Positions 17,511 to 26,025 are shown, counted from the first letter of the stretch. The stretch: DNA of 39,069 nt from Candidatus Zixiibacteriota bacterium (GCA_014728145.1 WJMC01000069.1:1-39069); one strand, 5' to 3'. The notes: generated by a model not told the origin, from the letters alone. A program made the numbers and translations.

Positions 17511-18443
17511 TCAAAATTGTGTGGCATATTCGTGGTAGAGTTCCGAGGAGAGCGCGTCGAGATTCTCCATGTAGAGGTCGCCCTTGTAGCGAGCCAGCGC
17601 ACGAGCCTGGTAATCGTTCAGGCATTTCAAGCCTCCCAGATGCAGGTAGCCTCCCAAATACTGGGAAAGCACTTCCGCCTGATGGTCGCTCAGCTTGGCG
17701 ATTCCATCCAGGAAAAGTTCATCACCTCCGAACACGGAGAGCGCCATCGCCTGGTAATCGTTGATTTCGGTCAAGCCGTTAAGCGACAGCCCTTTGCCTC
17801 TAAAAGAAGCCAGGGAGGTCAGCTGGGCGTTGTTGACCTGGGCGATGCCGTTAAGCGAAAGGTAATCGACATGGAATCCGGCAAACACTTCCGCACCCTG
17901 ATCGGTCAGGTAGCGGATGCCGTTGAGGTAAATCGCCTGGCCCTCGTAGTGAGATAGAGCTTCGGCTTCCTCGACCTCCACGAGTGTGATACCGTTTAAA
18001 AAGATCTCGTAACCGTTGTAATTCGCCAGATGCCCCGCCGCTTCGGCCGAGATCCGCTCCAGGCCGTTTAAATACAGCCTGTAGGCCAGCGACAGGGAAA
18101 CATATTCGGCCACGGAATCGGGAAGCTCGGTCAGGCCGGAAAGGTCGAGCCCTTTGCCCCGGAATTTGGCCAGGTGAAAAGCCTGCTTTGGTGAGAGTTC
18201 GGTAAGGTTCACCAGGTTCAGGTAATTGCCCTGATATTCGCTCAGCTTTTCAGCCTGCTCGTCAGTGAGACGACCAATTCGCTTGAAATTGCCCTTTTTA
18301 AAAGCCTGAGCAAAACTCTTCTCGGAAAGCGGGCCTGATGCAGCCTTCGATTTTGATCCATCGCCACCACCGCACGCTGATAGCAACAGCGCAGTTACGG
18401 CGGTAAAAATCGTTATCTTTATAACCTCAGTCAGCACTCTCAT
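17511..18443 (-). CDS. Lipoprotein built of 24-residue leucine-rich-like repeats
   Basis: The 310-residue product has a lipoprotein signal with lipobox LLSAC (Cys24), followed by a Gly/Ser-rich tether. From about residue 55 to 300 the chain is a run of nine full 24-residue units, with partial units at each end. Their consensus is roughly xxLxLNGLxxIxxxxAxxLSxYxG; examples are YLNGIRYLTD, LSLNGLTEIND and LFLDGIAKLSD. This regular pattern predicts a right-handed solenoid similar to leucine-rich repeats, a form often used to bind proteins. It is likely anchored to the periplasmic or outer face of the envelope. The gene is on the same strand as its neighbours, 65 bp from the peptidase gene and 129 bp from the CGGC gene. 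I know no named family with certainty. Confidence 0.7.
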   Translation of the reverse strand: MRVLTEVIKITIFTAVTALLLSACGGGDGSKSKAASGPLSEKSFAQAFKKGNFKRIGRLTDEQAEKLSEYQGNYLNLVNLTELSPKQAFHLAKFRGKGLDLSGLTELPDSVAEYVSLSLAYRLYLNGLERISAEAAGHLANYNGYEIFLNGITLVEVEEAEALSHYEGQAIYLNGIRYLTDQGAEVFAGFHVDYLSLNGIAQVNNAQLTSLASFRGKGLSLNGLTEINDYQAMALSVFGGDELFLDGIAKLSDHQAEVLSQYLGGYLHLGGLKCLNDYQARALARYKGDLYMENLDALSSELYHEYATQF

Positions 18444-18508
18444 TTCGACATCCTTGTTCTCTTCGGTATCGTATATATTTAACGGCCGAAAACGCCAATC
18501 TCTTGAGT

Positions 18509-19468
18509 TTATCTTCTGACATATCGATGCACATCGACATGGAAATGGGTAGTGTGATCACCCGTTCCTTCACCGCGCGCGGTCTCGTCGGGGCCGACCA
18601 CCAGCGAAAAATGACGCCTCAGCTCGAAATCCATGCGCCTCAAAAATCTCTCCTTGGGTGTACGCGGTTGTCCCAGAAGCGGGCCCCAGTCGCGGCAGAT
18701 ATTGCCTTCCTCGATCCCGTCACGGGGAGGACCATAAAAACCTGCGGTATCGGATTGGTCCCCTGAAACGATATAGTACCAGCAGATATCGATCGCGTTG
18801 CCCCAGCCGTGAGCCGAATTACGGGAGGGGTTGTTGGGATCTGCCCGCCCGGGCCAGATCCCGGCGTGGTCGACCTGCACTATTCCCAGTGTTCGCAGGT
18901 AGCGGAACAGGCGTGCCAGTGCCAGCGCCGTATTGGCGTTGATCAGGCGTCCCCGGCGTGGCCTGCGTGCTATTGAAATCGGCGCGAACGGGTTAGCTGG
19001 TATCGATTCTTCGCCCTCACTTGTTTCGGATTCGTCGCGCGGATGAGGCTCGACCTCCGGAGCTTCACCGGGCGGACTCCAATCACGCTGAGGCTGGCAG
19101 GTTGCGTTGTATTTCAGACGAACTCCGGAAATCCAGATCGGGCGCGGCAACACGATCGGGGTGTCGATAAAACGATGATGTACACGGTCGAAGTCGACCC
19201 GCATCTCATCCAGTTCATTGAGGCAGGCTTCGCCCTCCATTTCATATACAAATTGTTCATATGCGGCAGGTTCGGGGAATTCGGTCGGAAACAGGTTAGC
19301 GGCCTGGACCTGACCGCGACTGCCGGATTCTTCACGGGCCTGCTCCGGAACCACAGTTTCAGCACCAACCGTGAAATCATCACCGCCACATTCGGGACAT
19401 TCTGTGGGCACATTATCGCGGGATTCGACTTCTCCCACCCATTCGCATTCATTACAGGAAACACGCAT
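18509..19468 (-). CDS. Zinc-ribbon protein with extensin-like/M15-type peptidase domain
   Basis: The 319-residue protein opens with a zinc ribbon (Cys5, Cys8, Cys24, Cys27). Residues about 185-319 resemble the extensin-like C-terminal domain and M15 D-Ala-D-Ala carboxypeptidases: SAHGWGNAIDI (His220, Asp227) and HTTHFHVDVH (His308, His310). In the M15 group such His and Asp residues hold the zinc and cut peptidoglycan stem peptides. Between the two lies a proline- and acid-rich linker. There is no signal peptide, which is odd for a wall enzyme. The ATG begins 6 bp after the stop of the OmpA-type gene, so the two are surely one operon and probably one complex. A secreted effector or wall-remodelling enzyme is my inference. 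Confidence 0.7.
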   Translation of the reverse strand: MRVSCNECEWVGEVESRDNVPTECPECGGDDFTVGAETVVPEQAREESGSRGQVQAANLFPTEFPEPAAYEQFVYEMEGEACLNELDEMRVDFDRVHHRFIDTPIVLPRPIWISGVRLKYNATCQPQRDWSPPGEAPEVEPHPRDESETSEGEESIPANPFAPISIARRPRRGRLINANTALALARLFRYLRTLGIVQVDHAGIWPGRADPNNPSRNSAHGWGNAIDICWYYIVSGDQSDTAGFYGPPRDGIEEGNICRDWGPLLGQPRTPKERFLRRMDFELRRHFSLVVGPDETARGEGTGDHTTHFHVDVHRYVRR

Positions 19469-19474
19469 ATCTAC

Positions 19475-21643
19475 CTAACCCTGAAGCATCTCCTCTTCTT
19501 CCGGACCCATAGCCTTCCCTGACTGGCTGGAATCACCTGAAGACATCGCCAAAACTTCTTCCTCTTCTTCTTCCTCTTCACCCATCGCCAGGATTTCTTC
19601 CTCTTCATCGGGGGGTTCACCCGACGACAGGATCACACTGTCACCCGCGGGAGCTTCCTCACCGCCGAAAGTTTCCTCGCCGTCGAAATCATCGGGTACA
19701 GGCGGTTCGAAATCGATCACCTCTCCGTTATCGAGAACGATCTTGATCGTTCCTTCGGGTATGTTCTCGTGGTAAATCAATCCTTCCGAATCGGTAGAGC
19801 CGGTGATTACTCCGCCGGAGTGCTTGAGCGTGTAACCCAGATCGGTTGCAGGTCTGCCAAAAGCGTCCTCGACAATAATCTTGACAGTAGTTTGTTCAAC
19901 CACATCCTCATCGTTGATTATTGTATAGTTGTTCAAGGCCTCGTTGTTGGCATCCAAACCGTAGAGCGGACAACTGTTTTGATCGCAGGCGGTGTCGGGG
20001 AAGGGAGGAGAATCAGTGCAACAGCCAAAATCCAGTTCGGTGTTGGGGCGCAGAAACAGGATCTCGACCCGGCGATTGGTCTGGCTGGCGTACTCATCCG
20101 CTCCCGGATGATCGGTTGGAATCGACTCACCGCAGGCGCACATCTGGCGTCCCGGGCAGAAACTCAGATAGCTGGAATAATTGCGCAGGTCATCGCGTTC
20201 TTCTCCGAGCATATCTTCCAGTTCCCGACGGTACATATCGAATGCCGCGCCCCAGGTCTGACCGCCCCAGATGCCGTCGACCGCGATTTCTTCGTTGAAT
20301 ATCCGGTTGTAACCCCGCTGGTAGTTGCGTATTGCCTGTGTACTGCGATCCCCGATAACGCCGTCGACCGGACCGGGATCGCAGTTGAGACCGTCCCATT
20401 CATGGAAGTATTTCAGGATCGCCTGCTTGTCTTCGTCGGTGTTCTTCTGTTCGACTGATTCTTTAAACATTTCTTTGTTGCCGGTCAAAAGCGCCAGAAT
20501 CACCCGCGCGCGATGATATGAAAGATCGAAATTGTACTGCGCACGGCCACGCGAGTCGGTATGGCCGGTGACCAGCATCTGGTAGTCCTGATGCTCTTCG
20601 GCATACAGGTAGGCCCGACGCACAGCCTGCAGGGCCGGGATCTGTGATTGAGTCTCGGAGGTTTCTTCGATTGGAGCCGGAACAGCGCTGTCTGTACGGA
20701 ACTGCATATCTGAAATCTCGATCACTTTAACAGCGCCGGTTTCGGGAGTGAGGCCTTCGAGTACCAGGGTGTTCTCCTGGTTGGGAGCTATATTGAATTC
20801 CGGTTTGAGCGGCTCGACGAGCATCTGGATTTCTTCCTCTTCTTCATCGATTTCGCTCAGGGCATTGATGTCTTCGAAGATATCATCCAGGTCGAGCTCG
20901 ACACCTAACTCACCAGATACATTTTCGAGTTCCTTTAAAGCCTCATTGAGCTTTTTGTTGGTATCCTTGATTTCGGGCAAATCGTTTTCAAAATTTTCGA
21001 ACGAAGTAAATTCCAAAATCTGCTCTGATTGATTCCATTTGTTGAGAGCTTCATCGGCAAGCTTTTTGGCCTTGTCAGCTTTTTGTTTAGCTTCACTGGC
21101 GGCGGTGTCGGCCACCTGCCCGACACGCCGGCGGACTTCCCTGACCGCCTCGGCCAGTGTCCTGTTGGTCTTGCGGGCTCCGTCTTTGGCTGTATCAAAG
21201 ACTTTTTCCGCGCCACGCGTGGCTGCGCTGCCGATCTGGTCGGTGAGCTCCGTGACACGATCCCATGTTCTCGCCAGTGAGCGCCGGGTGATCCTCTGGG
21301 CACCCTGGCGCCCCTTGTTAATCAACTCGATTGCGTTGTCTCGAGCAGTTCCCAGGGTCTCCCAGCTTTTTTCCCAGCCTTCGCTGATTTTATCGAAGTC
21401 GTTTTCACGAACACCCTCTTTTACAATTTCGTAGGTGTCATTGGCTTTGCCGACAACCTCGTTGATTTTACCCCACGGATCGATATCCTCAATCTCGTTA
21501 TAGGCCTCATCGATAATCTGGCTGGCTTCCTGCTCAACCGTGTCGAACAGGTTTCGACGAGCCTCGGAGATATTGTCTACCGCCTCGCGCAATTCTTCGA
21601 AAGTTGGATGACTGGTCAGCCAGTTGCTGTCCTCTTCAGGCAT
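19475..21643 (-). CDS. OmpA-type protein with nested peptidoglycan-binding domain and acidic tail
   Basis: I prefer the ATG at 21643, with GAGGTG six bases ahead, over the GTG at 21652; this gives 722 residues. The first 270 are helical and charged. An OmpA-type fold begins at about 302, with the peptidoglycan-contact motif TGHTDSRG. It is interrupted at about 407-472 by a PG_binding_1-like unit (DGVIGDRSTQAIRNYQRGYN, then VDGIWGGQTW), and resumes as QTNRRVEILFL near 525. A cysteine cluster (FGCC, CDQNSC) and an Ig/carboxypeptidase-regulatory-like domain (VEDAFGRPATDLGYTL) follow, then a tail of long Glu runs. No signal peptide or membrane segment is visible. The domain mix recalls proteins linked to contractile injection or type VI secretion systems, though no other part of such a system lies here. 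It likely works with the peptidase downstream. Confidence 0.72.
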   Translation of the reverse strand: MPEEDSNWLTSHPTFEELREAVDNISEARRNLFDTVEQEASQIIDEAYNEIEDIDPWGKINEVVGKANDTYEIVKEGVRENDFDKISEGWEKSWETLGTARDNAIELINKGRQGAQRITRRSLARTWDRVTELTDQIGSAATRGAEKVFDTAKDGARKTNRTLAEAVREVRRRVGQVADTAASEAKQKADKAKKLADEALNKWNQSEQILEFTSFENFENDLPEIKDTNKKLNEALKELENVSGELGVELDLDDIFEDINALSEIDEEEEEIQMLVEPLKPEFNIAPNQENTLVLEGLTPETGAVKVIEISDMQFRTDSAVPAPIEETSETQSQIPALQAVRRAYLYAEEHQDYQMLVTGHTDSRGRAQYNFDLSYHRARVILALLTGNKEMFKESVEQKNTDEDKQAILKYFHEWDGLNCDPGPVDGVIGDRSTQAIRNYQRGYNRIFNEEIAVDGIWGGQTWGAAFDMYRRELEDMLGEERDDLRNYSSYLSFCPGRQMCACGESIPTDHPGADEYASQTNRRVEILFLRPNTELDFGCCTDSPPFPDTACDQNSCPLYGLDANNEALNNYTIINDEDVVEQTTVKIIVEDAFGRPATDLGYTLKHSGGVITGSTDSEGLIYHENIPEGTIKIVLDNGEVIDFEPPVPDDFDGEETFGGEEAPAGDSVILSSGEPPDEEEEILAMGEEEEEEEEVLAMSSGDSSQSGKAMGPEEEEMLQG

Positions 21644-21755
21644 ACGGGGCACCTCGTTACAATTGATAAAATCTACTGATTGCAGTTAATTTTAACATCA
21701 GTTAAGTCAATTATCAACAAGATTTTCAATTCGCACCAGATAATCCGGTTCGAAT

Positions 21756-21783
21756 TTGACGACAGGCAAAAAATAAATATATT
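21756..21783 (+). promoter_or_regulatory. Sigma70-like promoter of the DUF1573 gene
   Basis: TTGACG at 21756-21761, a 16-base spacer and TATATT at 21778-21783 form a good promoter. Transcription should start near 21790. The short leader carries a small hairpin, CAGGG/CCCTG at 21800-21816, before the AAGGAGA ribosome site. Confidence 0.6.
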
Positions 21784-21851
21784 TAGAAATTCTGAATCGC
21801 AGGGAGTGTTGCCCTGTAAACTGTTATAGTCAATGTAACAAAGGAGATAGA

Positions 21852-22580
21852 ATGTCAAAGCTTGTCAAACCAGTTACGTTTCTGGCGGTCATCCTGATCT
21901 GTTTCACCACGGTCGCATTTTCACAGGCTAAAAGCGGTGGAAAACTGGACATGAGAGAAAGGATCTTCGATTTCGGTCTGGTTCCGCAGGAAAGCCGCGT
22001 GGTGCATAATTTCATGCTCAAGAACGTGGGCGATGCGGAAGTCAATATCACCGAGATCAAGTCCAACTGCGGATGTACCACAGCGCCGGTTGATGAAAAC
22101 AAAATTGCACCCGGTGATTCTACTGTCATGGAAGTTACCTTCAAAAGCGGCAGGCGTACCGGCAAGCAGGAAAAATTCGTCAATGTAACTACCGATATGG
22201 AACCCCGCGGACTGTTCAGGATCGTGATCCAGGCCTGGGTTGAAACTCCGACCCAGAGAACTCCGCCATTGACTTCTGAGCCTCGCACAATCGAATACGC
22301 TCCGCGCGATATGAAGCATCGCGGCAAATCCGAGGTAACTCTCAAAAACAACTCAGATGAAACCCTCGAACTTGAAATTGCAGGTTATTATGAACCGCTC
22401 GGTCATCCTGAACTGAAAGGCAACAGCCTCAAGCCGGGTGAGACTACAAAACTGGTCTATGATTTCAATGTGGTCGACAACAACAAGCTCGAATATGGTG
22501 CCGTGACTGTGAGTGCAAAAGGTGAAGAAATTGATTTGAATTACACGGTCCCGATTACAAAAGTGCGAGTGAAGAAATAG
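21852..22580 (+). CDS. DUF1573 periplasmic protein
   Basis: The 242-residue protein has a Sec signal (hydrophobic residues 8-23, likely cut after VAFSQA) and then a DUF1573 domain: FDFGLVPQ, the strand VHNFMLKNVGDAEVNI and the hallmark SNCGCTTAP with Cys73 and Cys75. The rest is a second Ig-like beta-sandwich in which KNNSDETLELEI repeats the pattern. DUF1573 proteins are found in the envelope of Bacteroidetes and related groups; their role is not established, and the fold suggests protein binding. The start is fixed by AAGGAGATAG directly upstream. A promoter stands at 21756. The DUF6125 gene starts 20 bp after its stop, so the two are probably co-transcribed. Confidence 0.88.
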   Translation: MSKLVKPVTFLAVILICFTTVAFSQAKSGGKLDMRERIFDFGLVPQESRVVHNFMLKNVGDAEVNITEIKSNCGCTTAPVDENKIAPGDSTVMEVTFKSGRRTGKQEKFVNVTTDMEPRGLFRIVIQAWVETPTQRTPPLTSEPRTIEYAPRDMKHRGKSEVTLKNNSDETLELEIAGYYEPLGHPELKGNSLKPGETTKLVYDFNVVDNNKLEYGAVTVSAKGEEIDLNYTVPITKVRVKK

Positions 22581-22600
22581 ATTCGATACCGGGAGAATAT

Positions 22601-23122
22601 ATGCGGGAACCTATCAATGTAGAACAGCTTGATAGTGATGATCTGCGATCATTGCTGTCCGATTTCGCCAAGCGCTGGCTGGCTCACGACGGTCTCTGGT
22701 TTCAGGCGGCGGAAAAAGAATTCGACCTCGAGACCGCGATGAAACTGGATACCGAGGCCTGGCGGAGATTCTCTCCGATTGAAGCCAAGCGGATCAAGAA
22801 AATCCTGAAACTCAAAGACAAGGCCGGCCTTGAGGGTCTGGCCGAAGCCCTCAAGCTCAGGCTGTATGCCTTCATCAACAAGCAATCAATTGAATTCATC
22901 GATGTCAATACGCTCGAGCTCAGGATGGTCGACTGCCGGGTACAGTCAGCCCGACAGCGCAAGCAGATGTCACTTTTTCCATGCAAATCAGTTGGAATCG
23001 TGGAGTATACTACCTTCGCGGAAACCATCGATGAACGGATCGAAACTGAGTGTGTCCGCTGTGTGCCGGATGAATACAACGGCGAGTGTTTCTGTCACTG
23101 GAGATTTAAGCTCGAGAAATAG
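22601..23122 (+). CDS. DUF6125 family protein
   Basis: The 173-residue protein matches what I recall of DUF6125: an N-terminal helix with LSDFAKRWLAHDGLWFQAAEKEF, then IEAKRIKKIL, MVDCRVQSARQRK, FPCKSVGIVEYTTFA and a cysteine-rich end. Cysteines at 112, 128, 151, 154, 163 and 165 look set to bind a metal or cluster. The family is related in pattern to the L-2-amino-thiazoline-4-carboxylic acid hydrolase-like group, but its reaction is unknown. There is no signal peptide, so it is cytoplasmic. A GGGAG site precedes the ATG. It follows the DUF1573 gene and converges on the MauE-like gene with only 6 bp between the two stops. Confidence 0.75.
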   Translation: MREPINVEQLDSDDLRSLLSDFAKRWLAHDGLWFQAAEKEFDLETAMKLDTEAWRRFSPIEAKRIKKILKLKDKAGLEGLAEALKLRLYAFINKQSIEFIDVNTLELRMVDCRVQSARQRKQMSLFPCKSVGIVEYTTFAETIDERIETECVRCVPDEYNGECFCHWRFKLEK

Positions 23123-23128
23123 AAATTA

Positions 23129-23623
23129 CTATCCGGGGAGATGATTCTGGACTGCCAGCACCTGGCGTTTCCCGTACGCTATCTGATGCAAAAGCAGAAG
23201 CAAAAAGCCCAGATCCCGCAATAGATATATCCAGGTGTAGCTGGAGCCCTTGGAGCTGGCCTCGATATCGTGGGTGTTGGAGAAGCATCCGCAGTCCTGC
23301 AGGTTCACCCCCATCGCCATGGCGATTACAAAAGCGGCTATGAAGATCAGCATCAGGACAAACATGATAAAAGCTGAACCCCGCGGAAACAGCCCGATTA
23401 TTAGCGCGAGGCCGATCACAAGTTCCAGGCTGGGGAGCAGTACGGCAGTGATATTGATCAACTGCCAGGGCAGGATCTTGTAGGCGGCGACTGTGATCGC
23501 GAATTCGCGCGGATGCAAGAACTTGTCCCAGGCGGCATACAGGAAAATCGCACCCATAATCAGCCGGGTTGCAAGCACTAACCATTCGTTTGCCAGGAAA
23601 CTGCGTGATGATGAGTTCATCAT
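23129..23623 (-). CDS. MauE/DoxX-like membrane protein
   Basis: The 164-residue protein has four hydrophobic segments and the MauE/DoxX pattern: ATRLIMGAIFLYAAWDKFLHP, AAYKILPW, LPSLELVIGLALIIG, then DCGCFS (Cys111, Cys113) in an outer loop. MauE proteins support disulfide formation or folding of periplasmic enzymes such as methylamine dehydrogenase; related DoxX-type proteins are quinone-linked. No methylamine genes are here, so a more general thiol or sulfur role is likely. Its start codon overlaps the stop of the rhodanese gene by four bases (ATGA), which ties the two together in translation. Confidence 0.8.
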   Translation of the reverse strand: MMNSSSRSFLANEWLVLATRLIMGAIFLYAAWDKFLHPREFAITVAAYKILPWQLINITAVLLPSLELVIGLALIIGLFPRGSAFIMFVLMLIFIAAFVIAMAMGVNLQDCGCFSNTHDIEASSKGSSYTWIYLLRDLGFLLLLLHQIAYGKRQVLAVQNHLPG

Positions 23624-24177
23624 GGTAAAGCTGTCTCTTCGGGGTTGTCGCCGGTACCAACCGGGAGCTGGTTATCCTGCCAGAATTTCCATCCGCCAAA
23701 ATATATCGATATGTTTTTATAACCCATGTTGTAATACAGGTAGCGCGCCAGCATCAGGGAGGCATCACATTCAGTACCTGAACAATAAGTTACCAGGTGT
23801 GTCGTATCCGTGGCAAGTTCCTCAAACTGAGCCAGATGCTGTTCGAATGTGGCGTCATCACCCTCGAAAAAGAAGTTGATCGCGCTTTCCACGTGGCCAT
23901 CCTCGTATTCCTCCGGGGAACGGGCGTCCAAAAACAGGTAGTCGCCGGTTAGATAGGCTTTATAAGCTTTCTCGGTGTTGAACAGGTTAAAGACGGTATC
24001 CATACCGGGCTCCCATGAAAACGGGTACCAGAGGGTATCGCTGTCGCTGATGTCGGTTAGATCCTGGTAGTACTGAACCCAGGGTATCCTGTTCGATGAT
24101 ATAGTGTTATTTATAACACCCAGAAGCAGTCCGGCGATGACCAGAATAATTACCTGTATGTGAAGTCGGTTGAGCAT
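23620..24177 (-). CDS. Membrane-anchored rhodanese-like protein
   Basis: The 185-residue protein starts with a membrane anchor (residues 9-24). It then carries one rhodanese domain facing the periplasm: FLDARSPEEYEDGHVESAIN and the active-site loop YCSGTECDAS with Cys132 as the expected sulfur-carrying residue. The C-terminal YYNMGYKNISIYFGGWKFW fits the end of the fold. Rhodaneses move sulfane sulfur between small donors and protein thiols. The ATGA overlap with the MauE-like gene suggests a paired membrane unit for sulfur or thiol chemistry. No ribosome site is obvious before the ATG at 24177. Confidence 0.88.
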   Translation of the reverse strand: MLNRLHIQVIILVIAGLLLGVINNTISSNRIPWVQYYQDLTDISDSDTLWYPFSWEPGMDTVFNLFNTEKAYKAYLTGDYLFLDARSPEEYEDGHVESAINFFFEGDDATFEQHLAQFEELATDTTHLVTYCSGTECDASLMLARYLYYNMGYKNISIYFGGWKFWQDNQLPVGTGDNPEETALP

Positions 24178-24284
24178 AGGCGGTTAAAATAAACTAAATT
24201 CCCCGTTTGCAAAGCAAAATCTTCAAAAAAAGATACACTTTTCAGCCGGTTTTGTTCCCGTCTCGCTTACGATAAGCGGAGTTT

Positions 24285-25769
24285 TCAGGCCGCCTGGTTT
24301 TCGCGTGCCAGCTTTTCATACTTTTCTTTGATGCGGTTGATCCGGTAATAGGTCGAGTCGGCCTTGCGGTTGATCTCAAGGATTCTTTCCATCCGTCTTA
24401 AAGCGGTTTCAGTATCTCCCTCTCCGCGATGCAAAAGAGCCGATATGTAGAGACTGTGGATATGGTTGGGATTTATCTCGAGGCTTTTTTCAATCAGATC
24501 GAAAGCTTCCTTTTTGGAGCCTGTATAGTATTTGCCGACAGCCAGCAAATTCCTGAAATGGATGGTCATATCGGGGCGCCAGAAACGCTTGTTTTGTACG
24601 ACTTCCTCAAGCTCAAGCAGGCTGTCATAGTCCTCACTGAAACGGTTTATCTGAGCATTGGCAAAAACTACCCAGATCAACTTCTCATCGACCAGCGAAT
24701 TCCCTTTTTCTCCAGATTGGCTGATCTCGATTAAACCCCTGGCGCTGTCGAGGTAAATACGGGCCAGTTCGAGGTCTTCTTCCGCATAGGTAATGGCATG
24801 TCCCATCGCCCCCCAGATAAGGGCATTTGTGTCCGGACGGGCATAGCCCAGTTGCATAAGGCTGTCGGCAATCTGGTGTGCCATCTCGAGATCACCCTGG
24901 TTCCAGTAGGTACGACCGCGGTTGATCAAAAGCTCGCGCTTTTCGCGGTAGTCCTGACAGAGTTGCCGAATCCTGTCCAGCGACTGATGAGCCTTGATAA
25001 ACTGCCCCAGGCCGGAATAAGCGTAGGCCATGTGATAAAGCACAAACGAGAAACGGGGTTCAATCTGGTGGGCGGTTTTGAAAGCTTCCAGGGCTTCTTC
25101 GTAGCGACCGATCGCCATCAGAATCTCTCCCTTTGAGTCATGGGGGTTGGCCTGGTCAGGAAGTAATTCGCGATAGCGTTCGAAATACCTGAGAGCGGTA
25201 TCGTAGTTACCACGACCGAATTCCAGATACCCGAGGTTATTGTAAACCGGGGCAAAATCCGGTTCGATTTCGACGATTTTTTCGAACTCGCTGATCGCCT
25301 TTTCGATCTCACCCTGCTCCCAGGCGATTGTACCTAATGCCAGGTGACCGTCGGTGCGATTTGGAAATTCCTCAACATATCTCTGAAGGACAGTAATAGC
25401 GGAATCAGGCTTTCCCTCGTTGATCAATCGCCTGAAATCGATGTACAGTTTCTCGTGTTTTTTGAGGTTATCGTATTCCTGCAGGGCCTGTTTGAGGTGA
25501 AAATCGCTGGCTTCATTTTCACCATAGCGCGCCAGCTGTTCAGCCAGGTAGACATGCGCCATAGCAAAATTAGAATCCAGCTCGACTGCTTCCTGAAGCC
25601 TTTCAATTCCTTCGCGGATATAGAGTTTGCCTAAAAGATCACGACTCTCGAGAAACAGTTCGTAGGCTTGCTCGGAGGATGTGGTAAACTCCTTGCTGTC
25701 GCGCAGGGCGTAAACAGCCGAAATGATCACCAGCAGTACAAATACTATCAATATTATTCTATTTAACAT
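24285..25769 (-). CDS. Membrane-anchored TPR protein
   Basis: The 494-residue protein has an N-terminal hydrophobic segment (residues 4-22) and then TPR units through most of its length. Clear examples are AHVYLAEQLARYGENEASDFHLKQAL, NLGYLEFGRGNYDTALRYFERY, GEILMAIGRYEEALEAFKTA and SALLHRGEGDTETALRRMERIL (quoted in part; each shows the small and large residues at the usual TPR positions). Such proteins act as scaffolds for protein complexes at the membrane. The ATG at 25769 is supported by GGAG eight bases upstream. It lies 107 bp from the rhodanese gene on the same strand and is divergent from secD. The partner is unknown. Confidence 0.85.
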   Translation of the reverse strand: MLNRIILIVFVLLVIISAVYALRDSKEFTTSSEQAYELFLESRDLLGKLYIREGIERLQEAVELDSNFAMAHVYLAEQLARYGENEASDFHLKQALQEYDNLKKHEKLYIDFRRLINEGKPDSAITVLQRYVEEFPNRTDGHLALGTIAWEQGEIEKAISEFEKIVEIEPDFAPVYNNLGYLEFGRGNYDTALRYFERYRELLPDQANPHDSKGEILMAIGRYEEALEAFKTAHQIEPRFSFVLYHMAYAYSGLGQFIKAHQSLDRIRQLCQDYREKRELLINRGRTYWNQGDLEMAHQIADSLMQLGYARPDTNALIWGAMGHAITYAEEDLELARIYLDSARGLIEISQSGEKGNSLVDEKLIWVVFANAQINRFSEDYDSLLELEEVVQNKRFWRPDMTIHFRNLLAVGKYYTGSKKEAFDLIEKSLEINPNHIHSLYISALLHRGEGDTETALRRMERILEINRKADSTYYRINRIKEKYEKLARENQAA

Positions 25770-25837
25770 CGCTTGCTCCAGAAAATAAATAGACAGACCC
25801 GCAAGCCGGATTTGTCCGGCCTCGGATCAGAGACGAT

Positions 25838-25869
25838 TATCCTGAAAGAACTTTTGTCGTTTCAGGATA
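25838..25869. repeat. 10-bp inverted repeat in the secD upstream region
   Basis: The arms TATCCTGAAA and TTTCAGGATA are exact reverse complements around a 12-nt loop. There is no T-run, so it is not a typical terminator. It lies about 70 bp upstream of the TPR gene start and 130 bp before the secD -35, and could affect either. Confidence 0.6.
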
Positions 25870-25997
25870 CATTATACCTTGTTTATTATCGCTTGAAAAA
25901 GGCATTTGTTTCAGTTTTTTAAAATATTTGTAAAACATTACCGGGCAATTTATTACTTTCAGGTGAGTTATAGTTGTCGCGGGTGGCCATATTTTCG

Positions 25998-26025
25998 TTG
26001 ACAACATCTGTTTTCATACTATATT
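25998..26025 (+). promoter_or_regulatory. Sigma70-like promoter of secDF
   Basis: TTGACA at 25998-26003 is a perfect -35. A 16-base spacer leads to TATATT at 26020-26025. Transcription should begin near 26032, giving a leader of about 42 nt that ends with GAGGAGG before the secD ATG. Confidence 0.75.

Noticed and set aside
24264-24278. Small hairpin CGCTTA/TAAGCG after the TPR gene
   Set aside because: The stem is only six pairs and no T-run follows on the minus strand, so it is not a convincing terminator.
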